Assembly (NCBI GenBank): GCA_030647905.1 | Contig: JAUSJA010000026.1 | Location: forward strand, 248,001 to 312,000 | Direction: 5' to 3' | Length of the DNA stretch: 64,000 nucleotides | Source of the DNA: Gemmatimonadaceae bacterium | GTDB lineage: Bacteria; Gemmatimonadota; Gemmatimonadetes; Gemmatimonadales; Gemmatimonadaceae | Part shown: one piece after another, positions 31,118-40,710 of the stretch | Layout: the number at the start of each line of letters is the position of its first letter | Position numbering within the stretch: position 1 is the stretch's first letter | Notes under the pieces: model-generated | Told to the model about the DNA's origin: nothing | Database searches by the model: none | Seen by the model: the letters and a program-made list of their open reading frames with translations, nothing else | Translations under genes and position numbers: made by a program

Positions 31118-32386
31118 ATGACCCGCACAATTGCGCTCGCCTACTCCGGCGGTCTTGATACTTCCATCATCGTCCCCTGGCTCAAGGAGCACTACGACGG
31201 CGCGCGGATTGTATGCGTTGCTGCCGACATCGGCCAGGGTGAAGAGCTTGAGGGCGTACGCGCCAAGGCGATCGCCTCGGGGGCGGATGAATGCTACATC
31301 GAAGATCTCCGTCAGGAGTTCGTCGAGGACTTCATCTGGCCGACGCTCCGCGCCGGAGCGATCTACGGCCGCAAGTATCTCCTCGGTACGTCCATGGGAC
31401 GGCCGCTCATTGCTCGCCGGCAGGTCGAGGTCGCGCGCCGCATCGGCGCGGATGCTCTTGCGCACGGCTGCACCGGCAAGGGTAACGACCAGGTGCGGTT
31501 CGAGCTCACCTACGCCGCATTCGCGCCGGAGCTCGCCGTCATCGCGCCCTGGCGCGAGTGGGACATTCGCAGCCGCGAGGACGCACTTGCCTACGCCGAG
31601 AAACACAACGTCCCGGTAACCGCGTCCCGCGAGAAGATCTATTCGCGCGATCGCAACATCTGGCATATCTCCCATGAAGGTGGAGTGCTCGAGGATCCTT
31701 CGCAGCCGCCCCCGGCCGATCTTTTCATGCTCACCACTTCGCCTGAGCTCGCTCCGGACGAGCCTGAGGAGGTTTCCATCGGCTTTAACCAGGGAACTCC
31801 GGTTGCGGTCAACGGCGTTTTCCTCGACCCGGTCGCCATTCTCACTACGCTGAACGGAATCGCTGGACGCCACGGCGTCGGGCGCATTGATCTCGTCGAG
31901 GATCGCCTCGTCGGGATGAAGTCGCGCGGCGTCTACGAGACCCCAGGCGGCACCCTTCTCTACACGGCCCACAGCGAGCTTGAGCAGCTCATTCTGGATC
32001 GCCGCACGCTCGCTGCCAAGGATCTTATCGCTCCCCGCTATGCCGATCTCGTGTACGAGGGCCGGTGGTGGACGACCGAGCGCGAGGCCTACGACGCGTT
32101 CGTCAATGTCACTCAGGAGCGTGTCACCGGAGGCGTCACCCTGCGACTCTACAAGGGAAACATCTCCGTAGTGAGTCGCGCCAGCGAGTACGCCCTCTAC
32201 GACGAACGGTTCGTCACGTTCGGCGAGGACGACGTCTACGAGCAGAGCGATGCGGCCGGTTTCATCAGACTCTATTCCCTTCCCGACCGCGTGCGCGCTC
32301 TGCGCGACCGCGAGCTCGCGGCGAAGGCCGTCGCTCCTGTTGCGAGCGACGACACGCCTGCACTCGCCGCATCCTGGCAGGACTAG
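31118..32386 (+). CDS. argG: Argininosuccinate synthase
   Basis: 422 residues. It joins citrulline and aspartate with ATP. The PP-loop pyrophosphatase motif [10 protein letters not shown] is at residue 8, and [29 protein letters not shown]-type [10 protein letters not shown], and [12 protein letters not shown] are family signatures. AGGAGGGATATG gives a strong ribosome-binding site. It is the first gene of the rightward arginine operon, with argH 5 bases downstream. Confidence 0.97.
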   Translation: MTRTIALAYSGGLDTSIIVPWLKEHYDGARIVCVAADIGQGEELEGVRAKAIASGADECYIEDLRQEFVEDFIWPTLRAGAIYGRKYLLGTSMGRPLIARRQVEVARRIGADALAHGCTGKGNDQVRFELTYAAFAPELAVIAPWREWDIRSREDALAYAEKHNVPVTASREKIYSRDRNIWHISHEGGVLEDPSQPPPADLFMLTTSPELAPDEPEEVSIGFNQGTPVAVNGVFLDPVAILTTLNGIAGRHGVGRIDLVEDRLVGMKSRGVYETPGGTLLYTAHSELEQLILDRRTLAAKDLIAPRYADLVYEGRWWTTEREAYDAFVNVTQERVTGGVTLRLYKGNISVVSRASEYALYDERFVTFGEDDVYEQSDAAGFIRLYSLPDRVRALRDRELAAKAVAPVASDDTPALAASWQD

Positions 32387-32391
32387 CCCGA

Positions 32392-33825
32392 ATGATTGCG
32401 GGACCGAAATCGCACAAGCTCTGGGGCGGTCGCTTTTCCGTTCCCACCGCGGCTGCACTCGAGGCGCTCAATCGTTCTATCGGAATTGATTTCCGGCTCT
32501 GGCCTCACGACGTCCATCTATCCCAAGCGTGGGCCATGGCGCTGTGGGGCGCCGGTGTTCTGACCCTCGAGGAAAGCCGGCAGATAGAAAGCGGTCTTTC
32601 CAGGGTGGGCGATCAGCTCGCTGAAGGTGCCCTGCCTCAGGAGTCCGACGAAGACGTCCATACGATGATTGACCGCATGCTCCACGATGAGATCGGCAAC
32701 GTTGCGTCCAAGCTTCACACCGGAAGAAGCCGCAACGATCAGGTCGCCACTGCGACGCGCCTCTGGACGATGGAGATGTGCACCGAGCTGGACGAGTCAG
32801 TTCGTGCGCTGCAGCAGGTCATGATAGATCAGGCCAGGACGCTCGAGCATGATCTGATGCCGTCATACACTCATCTGCAACGCGCCCAGCCCGTGTCGGG
32901 AGCGCACTGGATGCTCTCGCACTTCTGGCCGCTCGAGCGGGATCGTGCACGCGTTTCTTCGGTGGCGCGCTCGACGGCGGTTCTTCCCCTTGGGTCGGGC
33001 GCGATCGCAGGATCCGCGTACCCGGTCTCACGCGTCCTCCTCCAGGGCAGTCTCGGCTTCACCTCGCTTTCACCGAACAGCATCGACGCCGTCGGCGACC
33101 GCGACTTCATCGCCGAAACGCTGTTCGCGGTCGCGTTGATCTGCACTCATCTCTCACGCCTTGCTGAAGATCTGATTCTCTACGGCTCCAGCGAGTTCGG
33201 ATTCGTGCGGTTTGGCGAAGCGTTCACGACGGGTTCGAGCATGATGCCGCAGAAGCGTAATCCCGATGCGCTGGAGCTGGCACGCGCATCTGGCGCCAGA
33301 ACGCTCGGCGATCTCACCGCCTTGCTCGCGACTCTTAAGGGATTGCCGAGTGGATACAACAAGGATCTTCAGGATGACAAGCGAGCGCTGTTCGGTGCGG
33401 TCGACCTGATCATGCTCGTACTTCCCGCGGTTGCCGGTGCGCTTGGCGAGCTTCGGTTCGATCGCAAGCGAATGCGCGGAGCACTGTCGAGCACGATGAT
33501 GGCGACCGACCTGGCCGATTATCTGGTAGGGAAGGGAGCGACCTTCCGCGATGCGCATGAAGCGGTCGGCTCCCTGATCCGTGAGGCCGAGGGTAGGGGT
33601 TGCGAGCTTACTGAGCTCCCTGGGGAAAGCTTTGCTACGGCCAATGCCTTGTTCGGAGATGACGTCATGGATTGGCTCGATCCAGCACAATCAGTGATGC
33701 GTCGCGATGTTCCGGGCGGGACCGGACCGGAGGCAATTCGCGTCCAGATTGAAGCGGCGATCGCGGCGATTCGGCCGATGAGGGAAACCCCCCGCGGCAA
33801 CGAGCTCAATCTGCGCCCAATTTGA
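32392..33825 (+). CDS. argH: Argininosuccinate lyase
   Basis: 477 residues from the ATG at 32392; the open frame extends upstream only within argG. It splits argininosuccinate to arginine and fumarate. Signatures are KLWGGRF at the start, HTGRSRNDQVATATRLW, TPSYTHLQRAQP-type PSYTHLQRAQPVS, and the catalytic-loop GSSMMPQKRNPDALEL (about residue 282). The two operons supply steps for arginine synthesis, but argA/argJ and argF are not in the window. Confidence 0.97.
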   Translation: MIAGPKSHKLWGGRFSVPTAAALEALNRSIGIDFRLWPHDVHLSQAWAMALWGAGVLTLEESRQIESGLSRVGDQLAEGALPQESDEDVHTMIDRMLHDEIGNVASKLHTGRSRNDQVATATRLWTMEMCTELDESVRALQQVMIDQARTLEHDLMPSYTHLQRAQPVSGAHWMLSHFWPLERDRARVSSVARSTAVLPLGSGAIAGSAYPVSRVLLQGSLGFTSLSPNSIDAVGDRDFIAETLFAVALICTHLSRLAEDLILYGSSEFGFVRFGEAFTTGSSMMPQKRNPDALELARASGARTLGDLTALLATLKGLPSGYNKDLQDDKRALFGAVDLIMLVLPAVAGALGELRFDRKRMRGALSSTMMATDLADYLVGKGATFRDAHEAVGSLIREAEGRGCELTELPGESFATANALFGDDVMDWLDPAQSVMRRDVPGGTGPEAIRVQIEAAIAAIRPMRETPRGNELNLRPI

Positions 33826-33848
33826 TTCTTATCTAATTCGGTTGCATG

Positions 33849-33880
33849 AAAAAACGCCGGACAATTTGCCCGGCGTTTTT
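33849..33880. terminator. Bidirectional terminator between argH and the outer-membrane gene
   Basis: AAAAACGCCGG and CCGGCGTTTTT pair around a nine-base loop, with T runs on both strands. It lies 24 bases after the argH stop and 20 bases beyond the stop of the convergent gene, serving both. Confidence 0.9.
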
Positions 33881-33899
33881 CATTGCGTCCCGGCTCCGA

Positions 33900-34436
33900 C
33901 TAGAAGCTTATACCGAACGTGATCGGTATGAACTGCGTGGTTGCGTCGGACATGATGTGATGGAATCTCGCCTCGACGAACGTATTGAAGCCGCTCAACG
34001 GGAACGAGGCGCCGATACCGCCGTTGAAACCGAAATCGGTGATGTTCTTGGCACCGCTTACATCAGGCTTCTGCCCATAGATGCCAGCGCCACCAATGAG
34101 ATACGGGCGCATGCCAGTTCCCGGGAGAGCGTAAACGATGTTCGCATTCGCGCCGATGATCCTGTAGTCAGGACGTGAGCTCGTGAGATCATCGCGGCCG
34201 GAGAAGTTGTTGAACATCCCGTCAATTCGGAATCCGAGGGGCATACCAACCGAATTCAGACCGAGCGAGACGGTACCGTTATATCCGGTCTTGTAAACGT
34301 CCCCGAAATCACCGGTCGGGATCGCTGCGCCGAGCGAGACGCCCAGGCTGACCGGCTTCGTGGACTGTGCTGAGCTCGTTGTGCCGAAGACTGCGACGGC
34401 GGCTACCGCTGTGAGCGCCAAGGAAATTCGTTTCAT
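33900..34436 (-). CDS. Outer-membrane beta-barrel protein
   Basis: 178 residues from the ATG at 34436, with signal peptide MKRISLALTAVAAVAVFGTTSSAQ cleaved after Ala. The mature part alternates polar and hydrophobic residues and is rich in Gly, Phe and Tyr (SLGVSLGAAIPTGDFGDVYK, PYLIGGAGIYGQ, FVEARFHHI) and ends in Phe, as expected for BamA-recognised barrels of eight strands. Substrate or role is unknown. Part of the OmpX/OmpA-like small barrel type. Confidence 0.85.
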   Translation of the reverse strand: MKRISLALTAVAAVAVFGTTSSAQSTKPVSLGVSLGAAIPTGDFGDVYKTGYNGTVSLGLNSVGMPLGFRIDGMFNNFSGRDDLTSSRPDYRIIGANANIVYALPGTGMRPYLIGGAGIYGQKPDVSGAKNITDFGFNGGIGASFPLSGFNTFVEARFHHIMSDATTQFIPITFGISF

Positions 34437-34556
34437 GGTGTCTTGCTCCTGCATAAGGTACTGGTTGATCGGGTTAGCCCGATGCTCATGAGCATCCATG
34501 AGTACCCGTGATCAGGGCAATTGTTGCACCTGTGGCCGAGTTGGATGATATCTTTT

Positions 34557-34582
34557 AATTATCCTTTATTGATAGGATAATT
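34557..34582. promoter_or_regulatory. Palindromic operator in the promoter of the gene at 34587
   Basis: AATTATCCT (34557-34565) and AGGATAATT (34574-34582) are perfect inverted arms with spacer TTATTGAT. The right arm contains GATAAT, a five-of-six match to a -10 hexamer placed so that transcription would start at about the GTG codon at 34587. This fits autoregulation of a leaderless gene. Confidence 0.65.
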
Positions 34583-34586
34583 TGAC

Positions 34587-34964
34587 GTGCGAGCCTATAC
34601 CGTTGCGGCTACAGCTGTTACCCTGAAGACGTCTCCCAAATGGGTGGACAACATTTTGTCCCACCACACTGTTCCCGGTGTTTCCAGGGCCCGGCAGGGA
34701 GTAATGCGTCGGCTTACCCCTCGTGCCGTCACGACCCTCGAGATCGCTTTGCGGATAGCCCGGTCACTCGCTCTCCCTATGCACCGGGCGCTCTCGATCG
34801 CCGGTAACCTGATCGAAACGGGCGGATCCGACGCAAGCCTTCAACTCTCGCCGACAATCCGCGTCGTCGTGAACGTCGACGCGATCATCTCGGAGACCAT
34901 GGCTCGCCTGGATGAAGCGGTGGAAGTTACGCCCGTGCCCAAGAGGGGACGTCCACGCCGATAA
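34587..34964 (+). CDS. Small DNA-binding-like protein, unnamed family
   Basis: 125 residues starting with GTG. The N-terminal half looks like a helix-turn-helix region (VTLKTSPKWVDNILSHHTVP, then RRLTPRAVTTLEIALRIARS), followed by a hydrophobic strand (IRVVVNVDAIISETMARLDE) and a basic AT-hook-like end (PKRGRPRR). A perfect palindrome sits over its predicted promoter, so it may repress itself. There is no adjacent gene on the same strand to regulate. I cannot name its family; toxin-antitoxin membership is not supported because no toxin gene is next to it. Confidence 0.65.
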   Translation: MRAYTVAATAVTLKTSPKWVDNILSHHTVPGVSRARQGVMRRLTPRAVTTLEIALRIARSLALPMHRALSIAGNLIETGGSDASLQLSPTIRVVVNVDAIISETMARLDEAVEVTPVPKRGRPRR

Positions 34965-34968
34965 ACAA

Positions 34969-34994
34969 AGAAGGACGCCCCTCGGCGCCCTTCC
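34969..34994. terminator. Hairpin between 34587 gene and csp
   Basis: GAAGGACGCC and GGCGCCCTTC form a ten-base stem with one mismatch around CCTC, between two convergent genes. No strong T tract. Confidence 0.45.
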
Positions 34995-35021
34995 CATGCT
35001 GTAAATCGTGCAACCCTCGCC

Positions 35022-35231
35022 TCAGCCGCTTTTCGTGACGTTCTCAGCGGCTGGACCCTTCTGTCCTTCCACGATGTCGAACTCCACCGTATCACCTTCG
35101 GCGAGAGACTTGAATCCGTTTCCGGAGATCGCGCTGTAATGCACGAAGCAGTCCTTCTGTCCGTTGTCAGGGGTGATGAAGCCAAAGCCCTTCGCATCGT
35201 TGAACCACTTTACCTTGCCGGTCGTACGCAT
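35022..35231 (-). CDS. Cold-shock domain protein
   Basis: 69 residues, one cold-shock domain with RNP1 KGFGFIT and RNP2 CFVHYS; very similar to the csp at 15110, from which it differs mainly in the N-terminus and the loop PDNGQKD. Ribosome-binding sequence CAGGAG precedes the ATG. A promoter at 35371-35399 gives a leader of about 130 nt, the usual setting for cold-shock mRNA structure. The 35232-35410 gap holds only this leader and promoter. Confidence 0.95.
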   Translation of the reverse strand: MRTTGKVKWFNDAKGFGFITPDNGQKDCFVHYSAISGNGFKSLAEGDTVEFDIVEGQKGPAAENVTKSG

Positions 35232-35370
35232 TCCTGCTCCTGGTAAAAAATCCCGGTGACGGATAACCCATTACCGAGACAACTGGTGGCGCCGCCCCAC
35301 TGTGGACCGTCGCCGGTTGAAGCACTCGAGGATCCCTGACAGGGCTCCCAAGGCCGGGTTACTTGGCGAA

Positions 35371-35399
35371 AGCATACAACGGTCAGGAAATACGGTCAA
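35371..35399 (-). promoter_or_regulatory. Promoter of the cold-shock gene
   Basis: On the minus strand TTGACC (35394-35399) and TATGCT (35371-35376) are 17 bases apart. The start would be near 35364, giving a long leader before the ATG at 35231. Confidence 0.6.
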
Positions 35400-35410
35400 T
35401 AGAAGATTGT

Positions 35411-35818
35411 TCAAGGCTCAACCATCCGCACATTTGTGATGTAATACTCGGTCTCCCCGAAGCACGATGTCGGTACTCCGCGGTGCTGAGCAAATGACAA
35501 AGACACCCGCTTGCCGAGGTTGATCTCGAGAATTTTCGCGATCGAATCATTCCGCACGCTGAATCTGAAAATCTCGGGCATTGTTCCAGGAAGGTTCGCC
35601 ATCGCCAGCTCACCTTCCCACGTCTTGCACAGCCAGCCTTTCTGAGAAAGCTTCTGCGCATATCCCGCTCGCTCTCCCGTCGAGTACGAATAGTTCAACG
35701 TTACCCACGTCCAGCCAGCCAACAGCAGCGCCGGAAAGATCAACACCGTGAGGAACGTAAGCAGTTGCCAGTGCCGCCTTTTCCAGGAGGGCGACGATGG
35801 TGCGGATGTCTCAGGCAT
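35411..35818 (-). CDS. Conserved hypothetical membrane-anchored protein
   Basis: 135 residues: a basic N-terminus, one membrane helix (about residues 18-39; LLTFLTVLIFPALLLAGWTW), then a small periplasmic domain with YSYSTGERAGYAQKLSQKGW and CKTWEGELAM, a conserved pattern I associate with an uncharacterised family sometimes misannotated as 6-phosphogluconate dehydrogenase. Two cysteines (in WLCKTW and TSCFGE) could form a disulfide. The function is unknown. Confidence 0.72.
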   Translation of the reverse strand: MPETSAPSSPSWKRRHWQLLTFLTVLIFPALLLAGWTWVTLNYSYSTGERAGYAQKLSQKGWLCKTWEGELAMANLPGTMPEIFRFSVRNDSIAKILEINLGKRVSLSFAQHRGVPTSCFGETEYYITNVRMVEP

Positions 35819-35927
35819 TCAGATGCTCCGTTGAGCCGGTTATCGAACGTGGGCAGCGAGCCGATGCTCACAACTGCATGGCCAGAGCCGCCGAATTAGC
35901 TTTATCAGCAGCCCCCTAAGATAACAA

Positions 35928-37163
35928 GTGACATTCAGCCCACGCAGAAAAACAGTCTCCGTCTCCGTTGGCGGAGTACCCGTCGGATCCTCCCACGCCG
36001 TTGTCGTGCAGTCCATGACGAACACCGATACGGCCGACGCAGCCGGCACTGCCGCCCAGGTGGCGCAACTCGCCGCGGCAGGATCCCAGCTCGTCCGGAT
36101 CACCGTCAATAACGAAGAGGCGGCCGCCGCCGTCCCTGAGATCGCCAGTCGTCTTGCTGACACCGGCGTCGCCGTCCCGCTTATCGGCGACTTTCACTAC
36201 AACGGGCATCTGCTGCTCGCCAATTATCCCGATTGCGCGCGAATTCTCGCCAAGTACCGCATCAATCCCGGGAACGTCGGAAGCAAGAGGCGGGACGAGA
36301 ACTTCAGCATCATCGCGCGTATCGCCGCCGAAAACCAGAAGCCCGTGCGCATCGGAGTTAACTGGGGGTCTCTCGACCAGGATCTGCTCACACGAATGAT
36401 GGACGCCAACGCAGCGAGCGCATATCCGCGTCCGGCGAAGGACGTCTACATAGAAGCCATGCTGGAGAGCGCTCTGCGCTCGGCCGATCTTGCCGAGGAG
36501 TGCGGCGTCGCGCACGACGCCATCATAATCTCCGCCAAGGTCTCCGGCGTGCCGGATCTCGTAGAGGTCTACCGCCGGCTTGCTTCCCGCTGCGACTTTC
36601 CGCTTCACCTCGGACTCACCGAAGCAGGGATGGGAAGCAAGGGCGTCGTGTCGAGCGCCGCGGCTCTCTCAATCCTTCTCTCCGAAGGAATCGGTGACAC
36701 CATTCGCGTCTCGCTCACGCCGAAGCCCAGCGGCGATCGCACGGAAGAAGTGCAGATCGCCCAGCAAATCCTGCAATCGCTGGAGCTCAGGCGATTCAAT
36801 CCGCAGGTGACAGCATGCCCTGGCTGCGGCAGAACAACGTCGACGTTTTTCCAGCACATGGCCGAGGATATCCAGACCTATCTGCGCGAGCAGATGCCGG
36901 TGTGGCGCGAGCGCTACCCTGAAGTCACGGATCTCAAGGTCGCCGTCATGGGATGCGTGGTAAACGGCCCTGGAGAATCCAAGCACGCCAACATCGGGAT
37001 ATCTCTGCCTGGAACTTTCGAGGAGCCCAAGGCGCCGGTGTACGTGGATGGCAGGCTCATGGTCACATTGAAGGGCGACAACATAGTTCCCGAGTTCCTG
37101 CAGATTCTCGAGGAGTACGTGGCCCGCAAATACGCGGTTCCACTCGAGCCAGTGCCTGCCTAG
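35928..37163 (+). CDS. ispG: 4-hydroxy-3-methylbut-2-en-1-yl diphosphate synthase (flavodoxin)
   Basis: 411 residues from a GTG at 35928. IspG carries out the penultimate step of the MEP isoprenoid pathway. Marks are [20 protein letters not shown], the domain with FHYNGHLLL, and the 4Fe-4S ligands in [13 protein letters not shown] and CVVNGPGE, with a Glu after the last Cys motif. The length matches bacterial forms without the plant-type insert. It converges with the HD-domain gene, overlapping it by 4 bases. Confidence 0.96.
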   Translation: MTFSPRRKTVSVSVGGVPVGSSHAVVVQSMTNTDTADAAGTAAQVAQLAAAGSQLVRITVNNEEAAAAVPEIASRLADTGVAVPLIGDFHYNGHLLLANYPDCARILAKYRINPGNVGSKRRDENFSIIARIAAENQKPVRIGVNWGSLDQDLLTRMMDANAASAYPRPAKDVYIEAMLESALRSADLAEECGVAHDAIIISAKVSGVPDLVEVYRRLASRCDFPLHLGLTEAGMGSKGVVSSAAALSILLSEGIGDTIRVSLTPKPSGDRTEEVQIAQQILQSLELRRFNPQVTACPGCGRTTSTFFQHMAEDIQTYLREQMPVWRERYPEVTDLKVAVMGCVVNGPGESKHANIGISLPGTFEEPKAPVYVDGRLMVTLKGDNIVPEFLQILEEYVARKYAVPLEPVPA

Positions 37164-37771
37164 GGCCGACTCTCGAGATCCGAGACTGCCGCACGGAGCT
37201 CGTCCACGATTGGCGCATCGAAGCCAATCTCGTCCAGACGGCTCACAACCCTGCGATACCACTCCACTATTCCCGCCCTTCTTCCGGTAAAGCGTGACCA
37301 CACCGAGTTTGAATCGATGGTCCGTCGCAGATCGGAGAGAATAGAGTTCGCGTTATGCACGTTGTCCGCCGCGCACACCCAGAGCGCGGATTCGTTCGCG
37401 ACGCTGAGCCGCTCCAGGTAGTCGTTCTTCCTCTCGTCAGAGGAAAGCTCGACACCGTCGTCGTCCACTCGTCGATAAGTCACACCGAGCACGCTTTCCA
37501 GCACGTCGTCGCCGAATTTCTCTCCGATTCTCTGCTCGAGCATGTCACGCGTGTAACCGTCCCGGACACAATCCTCCACGGCATCGTGAAGAATCCCCGC
37601 AACTACAGTTTTCTCATCGCGTCCATAGCGCGTCAGGATGATCGCGACGTTTGCCGGATGGGTGAGGTAGGGAAGCCTGGTCCCCTTGCGAACCTGCCGG
37701 TCGTGATGTTTTGCGGCGAACGCAAAGGCGTGGTTGATCGTGTCGGAGTATCCGGCCTGCGTCGCCTTCAT
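37160..37771 (-). CDS. HD-domain phosphohydrolase, small alarmone hydrolase-like
   Basis: 203 residues from the ATG at 37771, chosen because it overlaps the upstream stop as ATGA. It resembles the hydrolase half of RelA/SpoT (MESH1 type): [12 protein letters not shown], the metal motif [10 protein letters not shown] (about residue 66), and [12 protein letters not shown] ppGpp synthetase domain is absent. It may degrade (p)ppGpp or another nucleotide. It is translationally coupled to the fRMsr gene. Confidence 0.82.
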   Translation of the reverse strand: MKATQAGYSDTINHAFAFAAKHHDRQVRKGTRLPYLTHPANVAIILTRYGRDEKTVVAGILHDAVEDCVRDGYTRDMLEQRIGEKFGDDVLESVLGVTYRRVDDDGVELSSDERKNDYLERLSVANESALWVCAADNVHNANSILSDLRRTIDSNSVWSRFTGRRAGIVEWYRRVVSRLDEIGFDAPIVDELRAAVSDLESRP

Positions 37772-38259
37772 CCTGCTTTCCTGAACCATTGCATCACTCG
37801 CTCGAGGCCTGTGCGATCCTCTTCGGTGAACGCAGACGGCTGTTCAGAGTCGATGTCGAGCACCGCGATCAGCTCTCTGCTTCGGTCGAACACCGGCACC
37901 ACAATCTCCGATCGCGAGCGCGCATCGCAGGCTATGTGCCCGGGGAAGGCGAACACGTCACCCACGATTATCGTCTTTCCGTCGGCTGCCGCTGTACCGC
38001 ATACGCCGCGTCCGAATTCGATCTCCATACATCCCAGCGTTCCCTGATACGGGCCGACACGAAGCTTTCGACCCGGCTCCACCACCCTGTAGAATCCGGT
38101 CCACAGATGACCGAATCCGTAGTGGATGAGAGCGCTGATAGTCGCCATGGCGGCGACCGGATCGTCTATTCCCTCGAGGACGGCTTCAATTTGTCCATGC
38201 AGCTCGTCATATGCTTCAGCGAGCGGCAGCCCACGCAAATCGATTGTCGTTTCAGCCAT
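37768..38259 (-). CDS. msrC: Free methionine-(R)-sulfoxide reductase (GAF fold)
   Basis: 163 residues from the ATG at 38259; a further 24 codons upstream are open but unlike the family. The pattern RVGPYQGTLGCMEIEFGRGV and CGTAA, then GHIACDARSRSEIVVPV, holds the three conserved cysteines of fRMsr (YebR/MsrC), which reduces free methionine-R-sulfoxide. It precedes and overlaps the HD-domain gene. Confidence 0.9.
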   Translation of the reverse strand: MAETTIDLRGLPLAEAYDELHGQIEAVLEGIDDPVAAMATISALIHYGFGHLWTGFYRVVEPGRKLRVGPYQGTLGCMEIEFGRGVCGTAAADGKTIIVGDVFAFPGHIACDARSRSEIVVPVFDRSRELIAVLDIDSEQPSAFTEEDRTGLERVMQWFRKAG

Positions 38260-38266
38260 CTGGTCG

Positions 38267-39973
38267 TCAGCGAACCCCTGCCAGGTTGGACGCGTCGGAG
38301 CTTCTCGCACGACGCGGCTCGTCGGGCTCATCGTGCGCCTCGATCACGGGTAGCTCGTCATCCCAAAGGACGAGACCATGAATCCGAAGATCGAGCGCGC
38401 GCAGGCTATCCACTGCCTCGCGCAGACGAGTGATCTTCGTGCGCGTTACCCGTGCACACAATACTACATCCGGACCGGGAATGATGCTCGCTGGCCCCCG
38501 CTGGACATAGGCCGTCGGAGCAGCGATCACGATCAGATCATAGCGCCGCTCCATTCTCGCGAAATCGCCCCGGATTCGCTCCGCTATCGCTGCATCGGGC
38601 GCACCAGCCCGCCGTGTTCCGCTCGGAAGAACGTCAAGTGCCCGGTCGCGCCCGATTGTCGTCTGCACGACCGAGCCGGCCCAATCTGATTTTCCGGCAA
38701 TGATTCCCGCCAAGCCGGGATTCGATGCGATGCGGAAGATCTTCGAGATCGTGGACGTCGTCGGATCCACGTCCACCAGCAGCGTGCTCCGCGCCTCATA
38801 TGCCGCTGCCGCTGCAATGTTCGCCGCTACTGTCGCGACAATGCCCGCATCGTCGCCCGCCACCGTCACGATCGGCACGTTGGCCTCGGTTGCCACAAGA
38901 TGCAGATACAGGCGGCGATAGCTATCCGATACGACGTCGATCAAAGGCGGTCCCGAGACGTCTGCCTGACGCCTGCTGCGTTCTGCCAGCACTTCCGTCG
39001 GCTCTATCACCGACAATACCCGTACCCCCGTCACCTGCTCGGCCTCACGGGCATCGGCAACGCTCGGCTTTCTCAGCTCAAGAAACAACGATGCAGCAAA
39101 ACCAAGGGTGAGAGCCAGCACGAACGCGGCCGCCAGCATCGCCAGTGGCGGCGCACCGACGTTTGCAAGCTCCCTCGCACGGGAGCTCTCGCGGTCGATA
39201 CGATCGTTCGCCGCCTTGACCTGCGACAACGCCTGCACCGCACTGGCGTATTCCTGCTGTGCAGCCGCCCTTTGCGCGAGATATCGGGCGGTATCCACAC
39301 GCACTTGCGCCACGGGTAGCGCTGCTGCAGGACGCAGCAACACAAGTTGCTGGCGCGCTGTGGCTCTCTTCGATTCGGCGATCTCCTGAATCGCTCGGCC
39401 AAGTGCAGTTGCCCGCGATGTCAGTGCGACGTAGACCGGGTCGACTCCTCCCACGGTTCCGAACGCGTCGCGCTCCCGCTCGATGTCCACAAGCGAGTCG
39501 AGCAGAGCGCGGACAGTCGGGTCATTGATGAGCGTCGGTGCCTGCGCGAACGCACGGTACGACGCGGGGAGAGGCGCGTTGTCCGCACGCTCGATCAGCC
39601 GATTGAGCGTGGCGACTTCCTCGGCCAGCACCTGGCGTTGCGCGACCATCTCCGGAGGGAAAGTGTCAGCAACCGGCGCAGGTGCAGGAGCCATCGTACG
39701 TCGCGCCACATCGAGCATGAAATCAGCCGATGCGATCAACGCCGTGGCGCGATTTCGGACGGATACCGTTCGATTCGAATCCGGGCGCTCTTCGAGCGTA
39801 GCCGATACACGAATCGCTGCCTTGGTGGCCTGACGCGGGACGAGCACGAATGCAATCAGGGCGGCTATGAACACGAGGCCCCCGACGATTCCCATCACAG
39901 CGAAGCGACGCGATGCATTTCGCGATCGCGCCGACATCCACCAGTAGCTCGCACCGCTGAATGGCCTGCTCAT
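38267..39973 (-). CDS. Wzc-like chain-length/tyrosine-kinase-type protein with degenerate P-loop
   Basis: 568 residues. A Wzz-like part has two membrane helices (about residues 25-46 and 280-298) around a long periplasmic coiled coil. The C-terminal domain (about 345-540) has the fold of BY-kinases: a Walker B-type STLLVDVDPTTS and later YDLIVIAAP. But where Walker A with GEGKS/T should be, the sequence is AGDDAGIVATVAANIA, without the Lys, and no Tyr-rich tail is present. It is probably a non-catalytic relative. No polysaccharide genes are nearby. Confidence 0.82.
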   Translation of the reverse strand: MSRPFSGASYWWMSARSRNASRRFAVMGIVGGLVFIAALIAFVLVPRQATKAAIRVSATLEERPDSNRTVSVRNRATALIASADFMLDVARRTMAPAPAPVADTFPPEMVAQRQVLAEEVATLNRLIERADNAPLPASYRAFAQAPTLINDPTVRALLDSLVDIERERDAFGTVGGVDPVYVALTSRATALGRAIQEIAESKRATARQQLVLLRPAAALPVAQVRVDTARYLAQRAAAQQEYASAVQALSQVKAANDRIDRESSRARELANVGAPPLAMLAAAFVLALTLGFAASLFLELRKPSVADAREAEQVTGVRVLSVIEPTEVLAERSRRQADVSGPPLIDVVSDSYRRLYLHLVATEANVPIVTVAGDDAGIVATVAANIAAAAAYEARSTLLVDVDPTTSTISKIFRIASNPGLAGIIAGKSDWAGSVVQTTIGRDRALDVLPSGTRRAGAPDAAIAERIRGDFARMERRYDLIVIAAPTAYVQRGPASIIPGPDVVLCARVTRTKITRLREAVDSLRALDLRIHGLVLWDDELPVIEAHDEPDEPRRARSSDASNLAGVR

Positions 39974-40135
39974 GCGGCCGACCGGACTCCTGTTCGGATG
40001 ATGACGTGGATAATGCGCATCGTATATGAATGGTATACCCTGCTACCGACGTAAAGGGAGGAGCCAGGATCATGAAAAGCGGTGCATTCGCCTTACATGC
40101 AAGGTGAGCGCCTCTCTCACGCCTGTCTCGGACTC

Positions 40136-40168
40136 AAAAAAGCGGGGGCATCTTTAGAGGCCCCCGCT
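40136..40168 (-). terminator. Terminator of the cupredoxin gene
   Basis: AGCGGGGGC (40141-40149) pairs with GCCCCCGCT (40160-40168); on the minus strand a T run follows. It lies 24 bases beyond the stop of the gene at 40192. The rest of 39974-40191 shows no gene. Confidence 0.88.
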
Positions 40169-40191
40169 TCCACGTCTCAGCTTTCCGTTGA

Positions 40192-40710
40192 CTACTGAAC
40201 CGTGATCTCGCCCTTCATGCCGAGAGCAAGGTGCGGGGTACAGTGGAAGGGGTACTTGCCAGGCTTGATGTTCGCGAAGGATATCGTGACCGACTCGCCG
40301 GCGTTCATCTTAAGAGCGCTGGAAAGCTGGCCCATCTTCTCGGGGATATTGGCATCGAGCTGTGGCTGAACATCGGTCGGGATAGTTGCAGGATCGAACG
40401 CGACGTTGTGCGGGCCGCCGCTGATCGTGGTGAACTTGATGCCGTCGCCAGCCTTGACGATGATGTTAGCGGGCTCGAAGCGGTAGCCTGTCGCATCACC
40501 AAGCATCTTCACTTCGTGAATCGTGCCGGTGACCGGCGCCATCGTGGCCGTGCCGGCGGCGGCTGGCGTGGTGGTAGCTGCAGGAGCTGACGCGGCAGGC
40601 GCCGCGGTGTCCATAGCGACTGCCGTAGTGTCGCCGGCGCTCTTGTCACCACCGGCGCACGCGCCGAGAACCGCCGCGCTCGCTGCGAGCGCAATTCCAT
40701 AAAACCGCAT
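40192..40710 (-). CDS. Cupredoxin lipoprotein (plastocyanin/azurin-like)
   Basis: 172 residues from the ATG at 40710. A lipoprotein signal (MRFYGIALAASAAVLGAC) leads to a ~40-residue Ala/Thr/Pro linker, then a type I copper domain with His in GGPHNVAF, Cys and His in FHCTPH, and Met in LGMKGEITV. It would carry electrons in the periplasm as a small blue copper protein, or bind copper. Monocistronic, with its own terminator. Confidence 0.9.
   Translation of the reverse strand: MRFYGIALAASAAVLGACAGGDKSAGDTTAVAMDTAAPAASAPAATTTPAAAGTATMAPVTGTIHEVKMLGDATGYRFEPANIIVKAGDGIKFTTISGGPHNVAFDPATIPTDVQPQLDANIPEKMGQLSSALKMNAGESVTISFANIKPGKYPFHCTPHLALGMKGEITVQ

Noticed and set aside
31103-32458. 451-codon minus-strand open frame
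   Set aside because: It is antisense to argG; the argG product has all family motifs.
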